DNA from: Blastomussa wellsi
Taxonomy: Eukaryota; Cnidaria; Anthozoa; Scleractinia; Plerogyridae
DNA: 64,000 nt
Assembly (NCBI GenBank): GCA_947652115.1
Contig: OX393562.1
Location: 4,044,830 to 4,108,829, forward strand
Reading direction: 5' to 3'
This document shows, piece after piece, positions 23,401-33,800 of this stretch. The position numbers and the translations under genes are program-made. The number at the start of each line of letters is the position of its first letter. The stretch's first letter is position 1. The notes beneath the pieces are model-generated. The model was given only the letters and a program-made list of their open reading frames with translations. It ran no database searches and was not told where the DNA came from.

Positions 23401-24881
23401 GAAAAGAAGGTATAACTAGTAAGCCCGTCCAAAATGCGGGATGTGCATTGGTGGAATTAGAGGATGATTTGGCTGAAACTAGTAAGTCATAGAAGTTGGG
23501 AGAGCGCCTGAAAGCGACAACCGCTAGAAGAGAGCAGTAAATGAAACTCGTTTCACGTTTGGTCTTCTTGAAAAGCAAAACTTTAACGTAGCATAGAATT
23601 GATGAGTTAATTTTTGTGGTCTACTTGCAGAAAGGCCTGATCCACCGCAAGACTTGACCAAAGGACGAGTATTTTACGACAATCAGAGCAAACCTAACAT
23701 CCAGGTTGTATGGAAACCGCCGAACTACGACGGAGGCTCGGCAGTCAGCCATTACATTGTGCAACACAAAACGGTGAAAACAGAATGGAGCACAGCAGTC
23801 CAAACAACCGTTAGAACGACGGAATATTCGTTCCAAGTGAAAACGTCAGAAACATACACTGTTCGAACGCGAGCAGTGAATATATTGGGCGTAGGAGAAC
23901 CGGCAGATTTAACGGTCAAATTTACTGGTTAGTGAGATATTCGTGTTCCTGTTCCTTAGGAGTTCCATAGGGCGGGGAAAACAGGCTTGTTTGTTTGCAT
24001 GGAGATGCCTATAGGGGGAGTTTCATTGGTCGTGGCCGGTGTGGAGCTAGAGTTCCGTTAGGCGTGGTATTGGCGTTACCAAGGGCGAGCTAGGGGAGGC
24101 TCTTTTGTAAGGAGTGCTGGAATTATAACGTGAATGATTTCTGTTGACCATGCGAGTATTATTTGAACGTACAGGAGCAAATTTTTGTGATCTGCCTTCG
24201 TGGGCAAATTGTTTCCTCGTACCTACAGTCAGCAAGATACAACTGCAATCCTTTTCTTAACTTTATACGTGATTTAAATGTCAGATGAGTCAAAAGTTTG
24301 GTCTGTTTGAAACATTTTTGAGGATTCCTCTCAAAAATCTTAACAAAATTTTCCCCTACCTTTTCGTGTGCTTCAACTTGGGAATTCCCAATCCCTTCAT
24401 GTAATTCCAGTCTGAAAAAGGCGCCCCTTTGGTGCAGCTTCGCACCCCCCCCCCCCCCCCCCCGCCGCCAATGAACGTCCACCAATGGGAGTACCCGTTC
24501 GCTCCCTCCATCTGGTTCTAAGGCAAGCAGGGACCAGTCTTGTTGGGTCGAATTCTTGCAAAGGAACTCTCCATACTTATATCGCCTTTTTCCATCCTGA
24601 ACTACAGATGAGCTATTGTGGATTGTTAGGGTTACCTACACTTGCATTTCGTACCTCGTGTTATAGAAACTGGCATAAGCTTCCGTTATACCGGCTGTAG
24701 TGATCTAACCAGACTCCGACTTTCAGACTTCCATTTTTAATTTTTCCCTTAATTTCATTATTTTTCAGAGAGAGATGCAAAAACTCTCACAAGATCAAAC
24801 AAATCAAGGTCATCGATGACATCCTCCAGTTTCCAAGGGGTGATTCTGATTCTGGCGGCGTTGTCACAAGCTTTAACGTAA
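11386..24881 (+). CDS. GPI-anchored Ig/fibronectin-III cell-surface protein, seven exons, 589 aa
   Basis: Exons 11386-11455, 11556-11951, 15673-15951, 19664-19978, 21055-21354, 23631-23927 and 24769-24881 join in one frame. All six introns are phase 1 and GT-AG. Domain order: signal peptide (1-26, likely cut after VSA), V-type Ig (about 30-155), Ig (157-248), three FN3 domains (250-353, 355-453, 455-552), then a Ser/Thr-rich stretch and a short hydrophobic C-terminus typical of a GPI signal. There is no transmembrane helix or cytoplasmic tail. The layout recalls contactin-type adhesion and recognition molecules; orthology is not claimed. The first Ig lacks its first canonical cysteine. The start at 11386 has G at -3 and gives a clean signal peptide; an in-frame ATG at 11278 would add 36 residues ahead of it. 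Confidence 0.85.
11556..11951 (+). CDS. Exon 2: V-type Ig domain lacking the first canonical Cys
   Basis: Residues 24-155. The F-strand motif DDSGNYFC (127-134) and the E-strand ASFKISNLKMDD are typical of V/I-set Ig domains. The core Trp (W53) is preceded two residues earlier by F51, where Cys is expected, so C134 has no partner in this domain. NWT, NVT and NQT sequons lie at 32, 99 and 114. Acceptor TTTTCATCACAG; donor GTAG|GTAAGT. Confidence 0.85.
11952..15672. other. Intron 2 of the Ig/FN3 gene
   Basis: A 3.7-kb AT-rich intron. A perfect 10-bp stem-loop at 12721-12748 is the only local structure I can name. The motif GATAGTTGATGCGGAT occurs twice at about 15,282 and 15,337. No coding remnants are recognised. 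Confidence 0.55.
12721..12748 (+). other. Perfect 10-bp inverted repeat (stem-loop)
   Basis: CTACGCCAAG (12721-12730) and CTTGGCGTAG (12739-12748) are separated by an 8-base loop. Confidence 0.7.
15673..15951 (+). CDS. Exon 3: second Ig domain
   Basis: Residues 156-248. C180 in ITLKC and C230 in VTCTAK give the usual disulfide, with the core Trp at W195, so this domain keeps what the first one lost. An NST sequon lies at 163. The acceptor CCCGTTTTCAG and donor T|GTGAGT are good. Read-through into the intron meets a stop after two codons. Confidence 0.85.
15982..16161. mobile_element. Palindromic (fold-back) MITE, 180 bp
   Basis: Nearly the whole length is an imperfect palindrome. The left arm starts GGTCATTTCCGAGTTCTCT and the reverse-complemented right arm GGCAGTTTCCGAGTTCTCT. 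Similarity continues through AAAACGAGTCTA/AAAACAAGTCTA to CATTCATATGAAAA/TATTCATATGGAAA near the centre. There is no ORF, and the target duplication is not clear. Confidence 0.75.
16360..16530. repeat. Possible decayed fragment related to the 8488-8870 MITE
   Basis: Contains GTTTTCTGTCCACATTGTACC and CCGTTTTCGCCGTCCACAC, similar in wording to the GTCCACACG/CGTTTTCG motifs of the element at 8488. The boundaries are not defined. Confidence 0.35.
17013..18395 (-). mobile_element. hAT-type element remnant between inverted arms
   Basis: ATTCTCCATTTCCACATCTC at 17013-17032 is exactly inverted at 18376-18395. A second, weaker pair (GGCGCGGATC near 17,077 and GGATCCGTGCC near 18,311) lies inward of it. 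The transposase pseudogene sits between the arms, so all may be one element; alternatively the arms are independent short insertions. No target duplication was identified. Confidence 0.5.
17200..18190 (-). pseudogene. hAT transposase pseudogene (P52rIPK/ZMYM1-like)
   Basis: Read on the minus strand, pieces in order match the C-terminal half of hAT-derived P52rIPK/ZMYM1-type proteins: ATLETIRANAERSWNADSTK with KKAVSHYHAITNSEL; VIKTLSSVRQKVEEKHAKWF; ANTPAETIEDHYRRNLSIPL with VDHLINEL; DSLPSPLSLDAEMTLWQRKW; FPNI-type YPNITECLKIFSTLPI; and FARLHTRRMELANILSD. Stops and frameshifts break it. A ~37-bp tandem duplication (about 17,690-17,765) repeats the DHLINEL codons. It is non-functional and lies antisense to the host gene, inside intron 3. 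The family resemblance is from recognition of the motifs, not from a search. Confidence 0.75.
18585..19468. mobile_element. Inverted-repeat element, ~880 bp (non-autonomous DNA transposon candidate)
   Basis: The left end GCGTGGTTCAATTTTCCCTG followed by TAACCAT (18590-18616) is matched in inverse at the right end (19438-19464) by CATGGTTGCAGGGAAAATTG then AACCATGC. About 28 of 31 bases pair over the wider arms. The interior has CCCGGG-rich blocks near both ends and no coding region that I recognise. The class is unknown. Confidence 0.7.
19664..19978 (+). CDS. Exon 4: FN3 domain 1
   Basis: Residues 249-353. FN3 hallmarks are VTWEPPTDDGDTPITSYIVEY (core Trp, then PP-x-DGG-like turn, then Tyr) and VHVDIRAINKVGRG before the end. 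Three cysteines (in SECP, SRC and VICK) are unusual for FN3 and may form a disulfide. Acceptor CTTTTTTCAG; donor A|GTGAGT; the exon is symmetric 1-1. Confidence 0.85.
20390..20690 (+). repeat. Degenerate repeat of GC(A)AGCGCGGGAAA-type motifs
   Basis: Variants appear near 20,394, 20,477, 20,518, 20,540 and 20,605, each followed by a short AT-rich stretch. Spacing is irregular, so this is a decayed tandem repeat rather than a clean array. Confidence 0.45.
20764..20846. other. Imperfect hairpin, ~83 bp
   Basis: ATGGGTTGAAAGAAGTTAA (from 20764) pairs with TTAACTTCTTCATCCCAT (ending 20846), with one mismatch and one bulge, around a loop of about 45 bases. It could be a tiny fold-back element or a structured RNA. 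Nothing distinguishes these. Confidence 0.45.
21055..21354 (+). CDS. Exon 5: FN3 domain 2
   Basis: Residues 354-453. It shows SWNRPEENGGSAVTQYVLEY and FVYEVRVAARNKFGLGG, the classical FN3 B-C and F-G signatures. Acceptor CATTTCCCACTAG; donor GCAG|GTATGC. It is symmetric 1-1 like its neighbours. Confidence 0.88.
21925..22900 (+). repeat. Diverged two-copy direct repeat, second copy interrupted
   Basis: Copy 1 includes AATCCGTCTCAATCTTCTC (~21,973), CCATCCTTGTT and then AATTTGGTTTGTCACAAAAA (~22,093). Copy 2 has the first two landmarks at ~22,242-22,280 but the third only at ~22,852, after the inserted retroelement. Removing the insertion restores the copy 1 order. Confidence 0.65.
22332..22850 (-). 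mobile_element. 5'-truncated CR1/L2-like retrotransposon 3' end, with 7-bp direct repeats
   Basis: The minus strand encodes the ORF2 C-terminus: RRAACIIEGRSIG, then LKSTLGWPSSLQAGRNYLKY and FLLGIAPSYLL, continuing after a frameshift as GTLTYNTLPRIIRQVETLSE to LKHHFKQ and a stop at about 22,400. CCAATTT flanks the insert at 22325-22331 and 22851-22857, a candidate target-site duplication. It is inactive. Confidence 0.75.
23631..23927 (+). CDS. Exon 6: FN3 domain 3
   Basis: Residues 454-552. It opens ERPDPPQDLT, a canonical FN3 linker, then VVWKPPNYDGGSAVSHYIVQ and YTVRTRAVNILGVGEP. Acceptor TCTACTTGCAG; donor ACTG|GTTAGT. An in-frame stop follows the donor directly. Confidence 0.88.
23928..24768. 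other. Intron 6 of the Ig/FN3 gene
   Basis: An 841-bp intron. It contains a C19 run (24445-24463) followed by CCAATGGGAGTACCC, the reverse of a block in the repeat at 9465. No coding sequence. Confidence 0.55.
24769..24881 (+). CDS. Exon 7: GPI-anchor signal and stop
   Basis: Residues 553-589. After a basic/Ser-rich linker (TRSNKSRSS) comes a small-residue stretch (MTSSS, likely omega site about 571-573) and a hydrophobic end GVILILAALSQALT, then TAA at 24879-24881. The absence of any residues after the hydrophobic segment favours a GPI signal over a transmembrane anchor. Acceptor CATTATTTTTCAG. Confidence 0.8.
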
Positions 24882-26804
24882 CTAGCTAACTTAACTAGCG
24901 AAGTAAACTCCATTCGAAGTCGTTGTGTTACTTTTAAAATTTAAAAAAGGGAGGAGGACATACACTCATTGCGTGTAACTCAATATCTTGTGAAACTCCT
25001 GTGTAACTAAGGTGTTTTGCGAAGCAATGGGGTTTATCCCGATGACGTGAAACATATTAGGTGATTCTTATACTGTTCGTCATTGGACAATATATAAGAA
25101 CTGGAAACACTTCGAATGCCTTTCTAGTATGGAAAATCGAACGTGTCCGCCAAATGCTGATGTTTCTAATTAATGTAATTGAAATTTGGTTAAATTTGTT
25201 TTGGTGTCGCTGTTTGGTCTTGAAGGTTAGTCTCTCATCTCAAATTGACTCAGAAGGTTAAAATTTAAGGCGATTTGACTGAAGATCTTAGCACATCCAC
25301 CCAGAGCTAGGTAACGAAAATTTTATGATACGTTTTGTCCAATTGTAAAAAAAACACGGCTAATTCGGGTACTTCCGACTTATTGACAACAGCTTCCGAT
25401 ACTTTTCTTAACTCAGTCTAAACTGAGTCGACACCGGAGAAGTCATTTTGTTTAATTATTCGATTTGTGTAACTTCATCAGGATCTTTCGAGTGAAAAGC
25501 GAGATAATTTATTCTATCAGGCAAGGCAATTTAAATGCCAGCTTGTGTATTGTATAATACGTATAACATGTATATTTTTAGAAACAAGTTAGGCACGAGT
25601 ATACCAAGTGTCAGGTAAAAACTTTTAAAAAGGTGTACCGTAGTCTTCTTTGTAGACGTTTGCATCATCTCGCTATGTCTGTGAACGTGGCTTTCAACGT
25701 CACCGACTTTGGCGTAGTTGCCTGACAAGACTCTGAGAAGTTACTTATAACAAACACGTAACACTGCATGAATTCGTTCATAACTGATCCATATTTTATT
25801 CCACAGGTTTTGTTGTTTACTTCTCAGTGACTAGCTAGCGAAGCGCTCATTTTCAACGTAACACAGCAGACAGATTGTAGTCTTTTATCCCGTCTCTCTG
25901 CTGCTACGTGCGGTCGGCACTCCTCAAGTAAATTAAGGAAAGGGTCTCTCTTAATTTTGGAGGGGGTGGTGTAATTAAAAATATTCTTAAGCTATCGCTT
26001 ATAAACTTGCATAAGGTGAGGTATTTGTACGAAATATTTCATTTTTGGATTTAAAGAATTTTGCTGCTTGGTCACGTGACATTCCACAGCCAATTATTGA
26101 TGTAACTTTTAATAACAAATTTACGACATTTTGGAAATGTTATGTTTGACTAATTTTGATTGCTACGAATGGCTACATCCACCAAACGGGGATTTTCAAA
26201 TTTATTTCTGTTCTTTCAGTTATAACTTCTTACCTTTGGAGAGGGACTGGGACTAGGCAAAAACAATAAACATTTTTAAGAATCCCCGTTTGCAACGACA
26301 TATGGACAGGTGAGGTAAAGTTTTTTAGAGAGAAAACGAGAGTTTTCTAGTACGACTACTTCCTGTAAACTACACGGTCACAATTCTTACAATTATGGAC
26401 GTGGTCAATCACGTGACCACTTAAAGCTGAGTCAATCATCGAAAAAAATTCATTTTCTATCAAAATAAACTTTTCTAAGCCGTCTTTTTGAGAAAAAGAC
26501 CAAAATCAAAAGAAATGACCAAAACATCGTATCAAAGCTAGACCCATGCCTTAATTCAGGTGAGTCGATAACTTCTCTTGAATGGCCCCCAACACTTATA
26601 CTTTTTTAGACATTGATTTTTATGTCTAATAAAGAGAAAAAACAAAGTCTACACTACCGAGACCCGGCTGCCGAACACCAAAAATTTTAAGAATTTATCG
26701 TGTTACCGCAGTGCTTAGAAGGCTAACTGGATTGCTTTGTAGGCTAAGCGCAGTGTTATAAAAGGCTAAACAGGGTGATTTTGTAGTGTAATTTAGCTAA
26801 CCAA
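24882..26804. other. 3' flank of the Ig/FN3 gene, nothing else recognised
   Basis: About 1.9 kb. Possible poly(A) signals are ATTAAA at 25974-25979 and AATAAA at 26265-26270, both far from the stop codon, so the 3' UTR end is not determined. Several short ORFs lack any family features. Confidence 0.4.
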
Positions 26805-28022
26805 ACTCGTTCCCAGTGCATTCCGAGCCAGAGGGCCATTCGATGGATGTTGTTGATTGCCGACCGCTCCGTGTACCACACTTTTATCGTCCCCAGGGTA
26901 GCTTTTCCTATTTAGCTGGCAGAGCCTGAGCACGAGATAAAAGTGACCCTGAGGACACATGATTTTATTGGCTAGATCTAAACAAAGGGAGTCCAATCAA
27001 ATCAACCGTTTTAAACTACCTTGTAAACGAAGGAATTATACAACAGTGGATTGGATTGATGGATTGATTGGTTGATTTGATTTAACTCCATTTGTTAAAT
27101 CGTGTGTCCTGCCTGTGCCACGTGTTTCTCGAAGCCTTGCTCTGCAAGCTTAGACGGAGGGACAAGCGGCCCTCAGGCCCTGGGGACAAGAATGTCACAG
27201 CACCTGACCCAACTGAGTACTAGACCTTCGCATCCCCATGCTATGGGAGGTAGAAACACTTGGTATGGCTATGGAGAGCTTTTCACTGATTGCCTAGTCT
27301 TCAAAGGACACGTTAAAATGGGTCTTAACGTAATCTTCGTTCCACAACGAGAAGGAAAGATTGTGTGACGAGCCAAAACGAATTTCTGCGTACCAGCTAC
27401 CTGGAGCACCTGGTTTCTTTCAAAATTACGCCGCAAATAATTCTTGCCGTATTTGCTGTCAATACTTCTTTCCTGAAGATACTGGTGTTTCTAGACCGTC
27501 CTTGAAGTCATTTTATACATCATTAAATTTCAAGTTTATTTTGGCCCTAAATAAGTGGATGTTAGACTTGTTACGATTTCTGTAGTTGCTGTATTAAACC
27601 GTTGATATTTATACGTTACAAACCAAACTTTGATTTTACTTCGATGGAACGGCCAAGAGCGCTCAGTAATAATACTTGCTAAGTACATTATACCTGCAGA
27701 TTGAGTCTAATGTTTTCGTTTTGGTGCTCGAAATACACCTCCCCTTGGTTTGCCCCATTTTTCGGTAATTGGGTTCTTAGTTGGAAGGGCGGGGGGGGGG
27801 GGAGTGGGGAATTGCTGGTAAATTCTCCAGGGGTTGGGCGGGTTTGTACGTGCGTCGCACTTCCTAACACCAATAACCTATCACGTCCAAAATGCGATTT
27901 TTCCAACAGTATCCCAAATCGATTTAACAATTATACATCAAGTGAAATCTTGTGAAGCAAACTGAGGTAGACAAAAGTATGAACTGAAGTAAGGGGAAGA
28001 TTTTGTATCAATAAATCAGTGT

Positions 28023-28187
28023 TATTCAGGGCCGTCCAGTAGAGAAAGAAATGAAAGAGGTTGGCTGGAGTTGGAACCAGGTCCAGCTTTGGGCATCTGA
28101 CAGGCAGTATTTTTCTTCGTTCGTGTCGGCCTTATGTGCTACCGAGCACGAAGAGGATTAAGTAAGTAAGTAGTATTCAGGGCCGTC
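28023..28187 (+). mobile_element. 137-bp retroelement insertion with perfect 14-bp target duplication (copy A)
   Basis: TATTCAGGGCCGTC occurs at 28023-28036 and 28174-28187. Between them lie 137 bp ending in AGGATTAAGTAAGTAAGTAG, a short tandem tail. A long target duplication plus a 3' microsatellite tail fits a 5'-truncated non-LTR element or a SINE mobilised by one. Confidence 0.75.
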
Positions 28188-28468
28188 GCTAGCGAAGCAA
28201 GGCGATGCAGACGCTTCTTGCGGTAGTAAAACCGCTTCCTCGACTGACCTGAGATAGTGTTAGCCATCTAAAGTTGATTTGGTGTACTTTCTATTCATGT
28301 ACTCGTAATCGGCAAAGGTGATAATGACTACCGTTTCTGGAGTTCCCATGAACCATATCAGCACAGTAAGCCAAACGACAAGATAATTTTAATCGTATTT
28401 TCCTGCTACATCGTGGATGATTTTTCCAAAAGGTCCCGATATTGATGAAATTGTGTTTCGCGTTTCGG

Positions 28469-30851
28469 CAGATCTTCCCTAACCAAGATCTTGCATAGCC
28501 AAGATCTTGCCAAACCAAGATCTTGCCTAACCAAGATCTTGCCTAACAAATATCTTGCCAAACCAAGATCTTCCATTGCCTGACAAAGTTTTAGCATAAC
28601 CGAGTTCTTGCATAACCAAGATCTTGCATATCCAAGATCTTAGCTAACCAAGATATAGCATAACCAAGATCTTGCATAACCAAGATTGTGCATAACCAAG
28701 ATCTTGCATAACCAAGATCTGGTTTAGCCAAGATCTTGCATAGCCAAGACATTGCATAACCAAGATCTTACTTAATCTAGATCTTGCATAACCATCATCT
28801 CTCCTAACCAAGATCGTGTATAACAAAGCTATTGTCTAACCAAGATCTGGCATAACCAATATCTTGCCTAACCAAGATCTTGCCATAAAAAGTTATTGCC
28901 TAACGAAAATATTTGATAAAAAAGATTTTTCATATCCAACATTTTGCATAACCAAGATCTTGAATAACCAAGCTGTTGCATAACCGAGAGTCTCGCGTAA
29001 CCAAGATATTGCATAACCAAGATCTTGCCTAAGAAATTTCCTGCATAACCAAGATCGTCTCTAGCAAAGATATTGCATTACAAAAATCTTACATAACCTA
29101 GATCTTACATAACCAAAATCTTGCCCAAACAAGTTCTTGCATAACCAGGATATTTTGGTTAACAAAGTTCTTGCCTAAATAAGATCTTACCTAACAAAGA
29201 CATTGCATAACCAAGATCTTACTTAATCAAGATCTTGCATAACCAAGGTCTTGCCTAACCAAGATCTTGCATAATCAAGATATTGTCTATCCAAGATCTG
29301 GCATAACCAAGATCTTGCATAACCAAGTTCTTGCACAACCAAGATCTTCCCTAACCAAGATATATCATGACCAAGATCTTACTTAATCAAGATCTTGAAT
29401 AACCAAGATCTTGCCTAACAAAGTTCTTGAATAACCAAGATCTTGCCTAACCAAGATATTGCATAACCAAGATCTTGCCTAACAAAGTTCTTGCATAAGC
29501 AAGATCTTGCCTAACCAAGATATTGCACAATTAACTTCTTGCATAACCAAGATCTTGCTTTAGAAAGATCTTGCATAACCAAGATCTTGCTGAACCAAGA
29601 TCTTGCATAACCAAGATATTGGATAACAAAGATCTTACTTAATTAAGATCTTGAACAACCAAGATCTTGCATAACCAAGAACTTGCTCAACCAAGATATT
29701 GCATAGCCAAGTTCTTCCATATGCAACATTTTGCATAACCAAGATCTTGCGTAACCAAGATCTTGCATAACCAAGATCTTCCCTAACCAAGATCTTGCAT
29801 AAACAATATCTTGCCTAATCAAGATCTTTAGCAAAAAAGATCTTTCATAACCAAGATTTTGCATAGCCAAGATCTTGCCAGAATCTTTGCATCACAAAGA
29901 TCTCGCATAACATCGTTCTTGTATAACCAAGATCTTGCCTAACCAAGTTCTTGCATAACCAAGATCTTGCCTAACCAAGATATTGGATAACAGAGATCTT
30001 GACTAACCAAGTTCTGGCATAACCAAAATCTTCTCTAACCAAGATATTGGAAAACCAGGATCTTGCCTAACCAAGATCTTTCCTAACAAAGATATTGCAT
30101 AACCAAGATCTTACTTAATCAAGATCTTGCATAACCAAGATCTTGCCTAACCGAGATCTTGCTTATCCAGGATATTGAATAACCAAGTTCTTGCACAACC
30201 AAGATCTTGCATTACCAAGATCTTGCCTAACCAAGTTGTTGCATAAGCAATGATCTTGCCTAATCAACATCTTGCCTAACCGTTGCATAAGCAACATCTT
30301 ACTTAATCAAGATTCTTGCATAACCAAGATCTTGCTTAACCAAGATCTTGCATGATCAAGATATTGTCTAAACAAGATCCGGTATGACCAAGATCTTGCC
30401 TAACCAAGATCTTGCTTAACCAAGATATTGGATAACCAAGTTCTTGCATAACCAAGATTTTGCATAACTAAGATCTTACATAACCAAGATCTTGCCTAAC
30501 CAAGATATTGCATAACCATGTTCTTGTATAACCAACATATACCCGAACCAAGATCCTGCATATCCAACGATTTTCAACACCAAGAACATAACGAATCTGT
30601 TTTTATAACGAAGATCTTGACTAACCAAGTTCTTCACTAACAAAGATATTGCATAACCAAGATCTTGCATAACAAGTCTTTGCATAACCAAGACCCTGCA
30701 TAACCAAGATCTTGCGTAACGAAGATCCTGCATAACTAAGATATTTCCTAACCAAGATCTTCCATAACCAAGATCTTTCAAAACCAAGATCTTCCATAAC
30801 AAAGATCTTGCCTGACCAAGTTCTTGCATACGAAAGTTCTTGCATTACCAA
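28469..30851. repeat. 16-bp satellite, divergent block A
   Basis: Begins at AGATCTTCCCTAACCAAG. Units follow the consensus AACCAAGATCTTGCAT, but many carry substitutions (AAGTTCTTG, AAGATATTG, AACAAAG, ATCAAG) and one- or two-base indels. The minus strand reads the 16-residue cyclic peptide in pieces of at most about 117 residues. These ORFs are not annotated as genes. Confidence 0.95.
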
Positions 30852-33800
30852 ACTCGTTCCCAGTGCATTCCGAGCCAGAGGGCCATTCGATGGATGTTGT
30901 TGATTGCCGACCGCTCCGTGTACCACACTTTTATCGTCCCCAGGGTAGCTTTTCCTATTTAGCTGGCAGAGCCTGAGCACGAGATAAAAGTGACCCTGAG
31001 GACACATGATTTTATTGGCTAGATCTAAACAAAGGGAGTCCAATCAAATCAACCGTTTTAAACTACCTTGTAAACGAAGGAATTATACAACAGTGGATTG
31101 GATTGATGGATTGATTGGTTGATTTGATTTAACTCCATTTGTTAAATCGTGTGTCCTGCCTGTGCCACGTGTTTCTCGAAGCCTTGCTCTGCAAGCTTAG
31201 ACGGAGGGACAAGCGGCCCTCAGGCCCTGGGGACAAGAATGTCACAGCACCTGACCCAACTGAGTACTAGACCTTCGCATCCCCATGCTATGGGAGGTAG
31301 AAACACTTGGTATGGCTATGGAGAGCTTTTCACTGATTGCCTAGTCTTCAAAGGACACGTTAAAATGGGTCTTAACGTAATCTTCGTTCCACAACGAGAA
31401 GGAAAGATTGTGTGACGAGCCAAAACGAATTTCTGCGTACCAGCTACCTGGAGCACCTGGTTTCTTTCAAAATTACGCCGCAAATAATTCTTGCCGTATT
31501 TGCTGTCAATACTTCTTTCCTGAAGATACTGGTGTTTCTAGACCGTCCTTGAAGTCATTTTATACATCATTAAATTTCAAGTTTATTTTGGCCCTAAATA
31601 AGTGGATGTTAGACTTGTTACGATTTCTGTAGTTGCTGTATTAAACCGTTGATATTTATACGTTACAAACCAAACTTTGATTTTACTTCGATGGAACGGC
31701 CAAGAGCGCTCAGTAATAATACTTGCTAAGTACATTATACCTGCAGATTGAGTCTAATGTTTTCGTTTTGGTGCTCGAAATACACCTCCCCTTGGTTTGC
31801 CCCATTTTTCGGTAATTGGGTTCTTAGTTGGAAGGGCGGGGGGGGGGGAGTGGGGAATTGCTGGTAAATTCTCCAGGGGTTGGGCGGGTTTGTACGTGCG
31901 TCGCACTTCCTAACACCAATAACCTATCACGTCCAAAATGCGATTTTTCCAACAGTATCCCAAATCGATTTAACAATTATACATCAAGTGAAATCTTGTG
32001 AAGCAAACTGAGGTAGACAAAAGTATGAACTGAAGTAAGGGGAAGATTTTGTATCAATAAATCAGTGTTATTCAGGGCCGTCCAGTAGAGAAAGAAATGA
32101 AAGAGGTTGGCTGGAGTTGGAACCAGGTCCAGCTTTGGGCATCTGACAGGCAGTATTTTTCTTCGTTGGTGTCGGCCTTATGTGCTACCGAGCACGAAGA
32201 GGATTAAGTAAGTAAGTAGTATTCAGGGCCGTCGCTAGCGAAGCAAGGCGATGCAGACGCTTCTTGCGGTAGTAAAACCGCTTCCTCGACTGACCTGAGA
32301 TAGTGTTAGCCATCTAAAGTTGATTTGGTGTACTTTCTATTCATGTACTCGTAATCGGCAAAGGTGATAATGACTACCGTTTCTGGAGTTCCCATGAACC
32401 ATATCAGCACAGTAAGCCAAACGACAAGATAATTTTAATCGTATTTTCCTGCTACATCGTGGATGATTTTTCCAAAAGGTCCCGATATTGATGAAATTGT
32501 GTTTCGCGTTTCGGCAGATCTTCCCTAACCAAGATCTTGCATAGCCAAGATCTTGCCAAACCAAGATCTTGCCTAACCAAGATCTTGCCTAACAAATATC
32601 TTGCCAAACCAAGATCTTCCATTGCCTGACAAAGTTTTAGCATAACCGAGTTCTTGCATAACCAAGATCTTGCATATACAAGATCTTAGCTAACCAAGAT
32701 ATAGCATAACCAAGATCTTGCATAACCAAGATTGTGCATAACCAAGATCTTGCATAACCAAGATCTGGTTTAGCCAAGATCTTGCATAGCCAAGACGTTG
32801 CATAACCAAGATCTTACTTAATCTAGATCTTGCATAACCATCATCTCTCCTAACCAAGATCGTGTATAACAAAGCTATTGTCTAACCAAGATCTGGCATA
32901 ACCAATATCTTGCCTAACCAAGATCTTGCCATAAAAAGTTATTGCCTAACGAAAATATTTGATAAAAAAGATTTTTCATATCCAACATTTTGCATAACCA
33001 AGATCTTGAATAACCAAGCTGTTGCATAACCGAGAGTCTCGCGTAACCAAGATAATGCATAACCAAGATCTTGCCTAAGAAATTTCCTGCATAACCAAGA
33101 TCGTCTCTAGCAAAGATATTGCATTACAAAAATCTTACATAACCTAGATCTTACATAACCAAAATCTTGCCCAAACAAGTTCTTGCATAACCAGGATATT
33201 TTGGTTAACAAAGTTCTTGCCTAAATAAGATCTTACCTAACAAAGACATTGCATAACCAAGATCTTACTTAATCAAGATCTTGCATAACCAAGGTCTTGC
33301 CTAACCAAGATCTTGCATAATCAAGATATTGTCTATCCAAGATCTGGCATAACCAAGATCTTGCATAACCAAGTTCTTGCACAACCAAGATCTTCCCTAA
33401 CCAAGATATATCATGACCAAGATCTTACTTAATCAAGATCTTGAATAACCAAGATCTTGCCTAACAAAGTTCTTGAATAACCAAGATCTTGCCTAACCAA
33501 GATATTGCATAACCAAGATCTTGCCTAACAAAGTTCTTGCATAAGCAAGATCTTGCCTAACCAAGATATTGCACAATTAACTTCTTGCATAACCAAGATC
33601 TTGCTTTAGAAAGATCTTGCATAACCAAGATCTTGCTGAACCAAGATCTTGCATAACCAAGATATTGGATAACAAAGATCTTACTTAATTAAGATCTTGA
33701 ACAACCAAGATCTTGCATAACCAAGAACTTGCTCAACCAAGATATTGCATAGCCAAGTTCTTCCATATGCAACATTTTGCATAACCAAGATCTTGCGTAA

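Larger units (their letters stand above)
21355..23630. other. Intron 5 of the Ig/FN3 gene
   Basis: A 2.3-kb intron. It contains a diverged ~255-bp direct duplication (from about 21,925) whose second copy is split by a CR1/L2-like insertion at 22332-22850. The rest shows nothing I recognise. Confidence 0.6.
26805..30851. repeat. Tandem segmental duplication, copy A (4,047 bp)
   Basis: Copy A and copy B (30852-34897) are almost identical over their full length. I noted seven substitutions and one base of length difference in a G run (G12 at 27791, G11 in copy B). Each copy consists of ~1.66 kb of non-satellite sequence followed by ~2.4 kb of divergent 16-bp satellite. Short ORFs in the non-satellite part (for example 27102-27368) match no family that I know. 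Confidence 0.95.

Noticed and set aside
27102..27368. 88-residue ORF with CPAC-like start (also at 31149-31415)
   Set aside because: Present in both duplication copies only because the segment is duplicated; no recognisable domain and no supporting gene structure.
30621..31043. 140-residue ORF joining non-satellite and satellite sequence
   Set aside because: It only spans the duplication junction at 30,847-30,851; a chance chimera.
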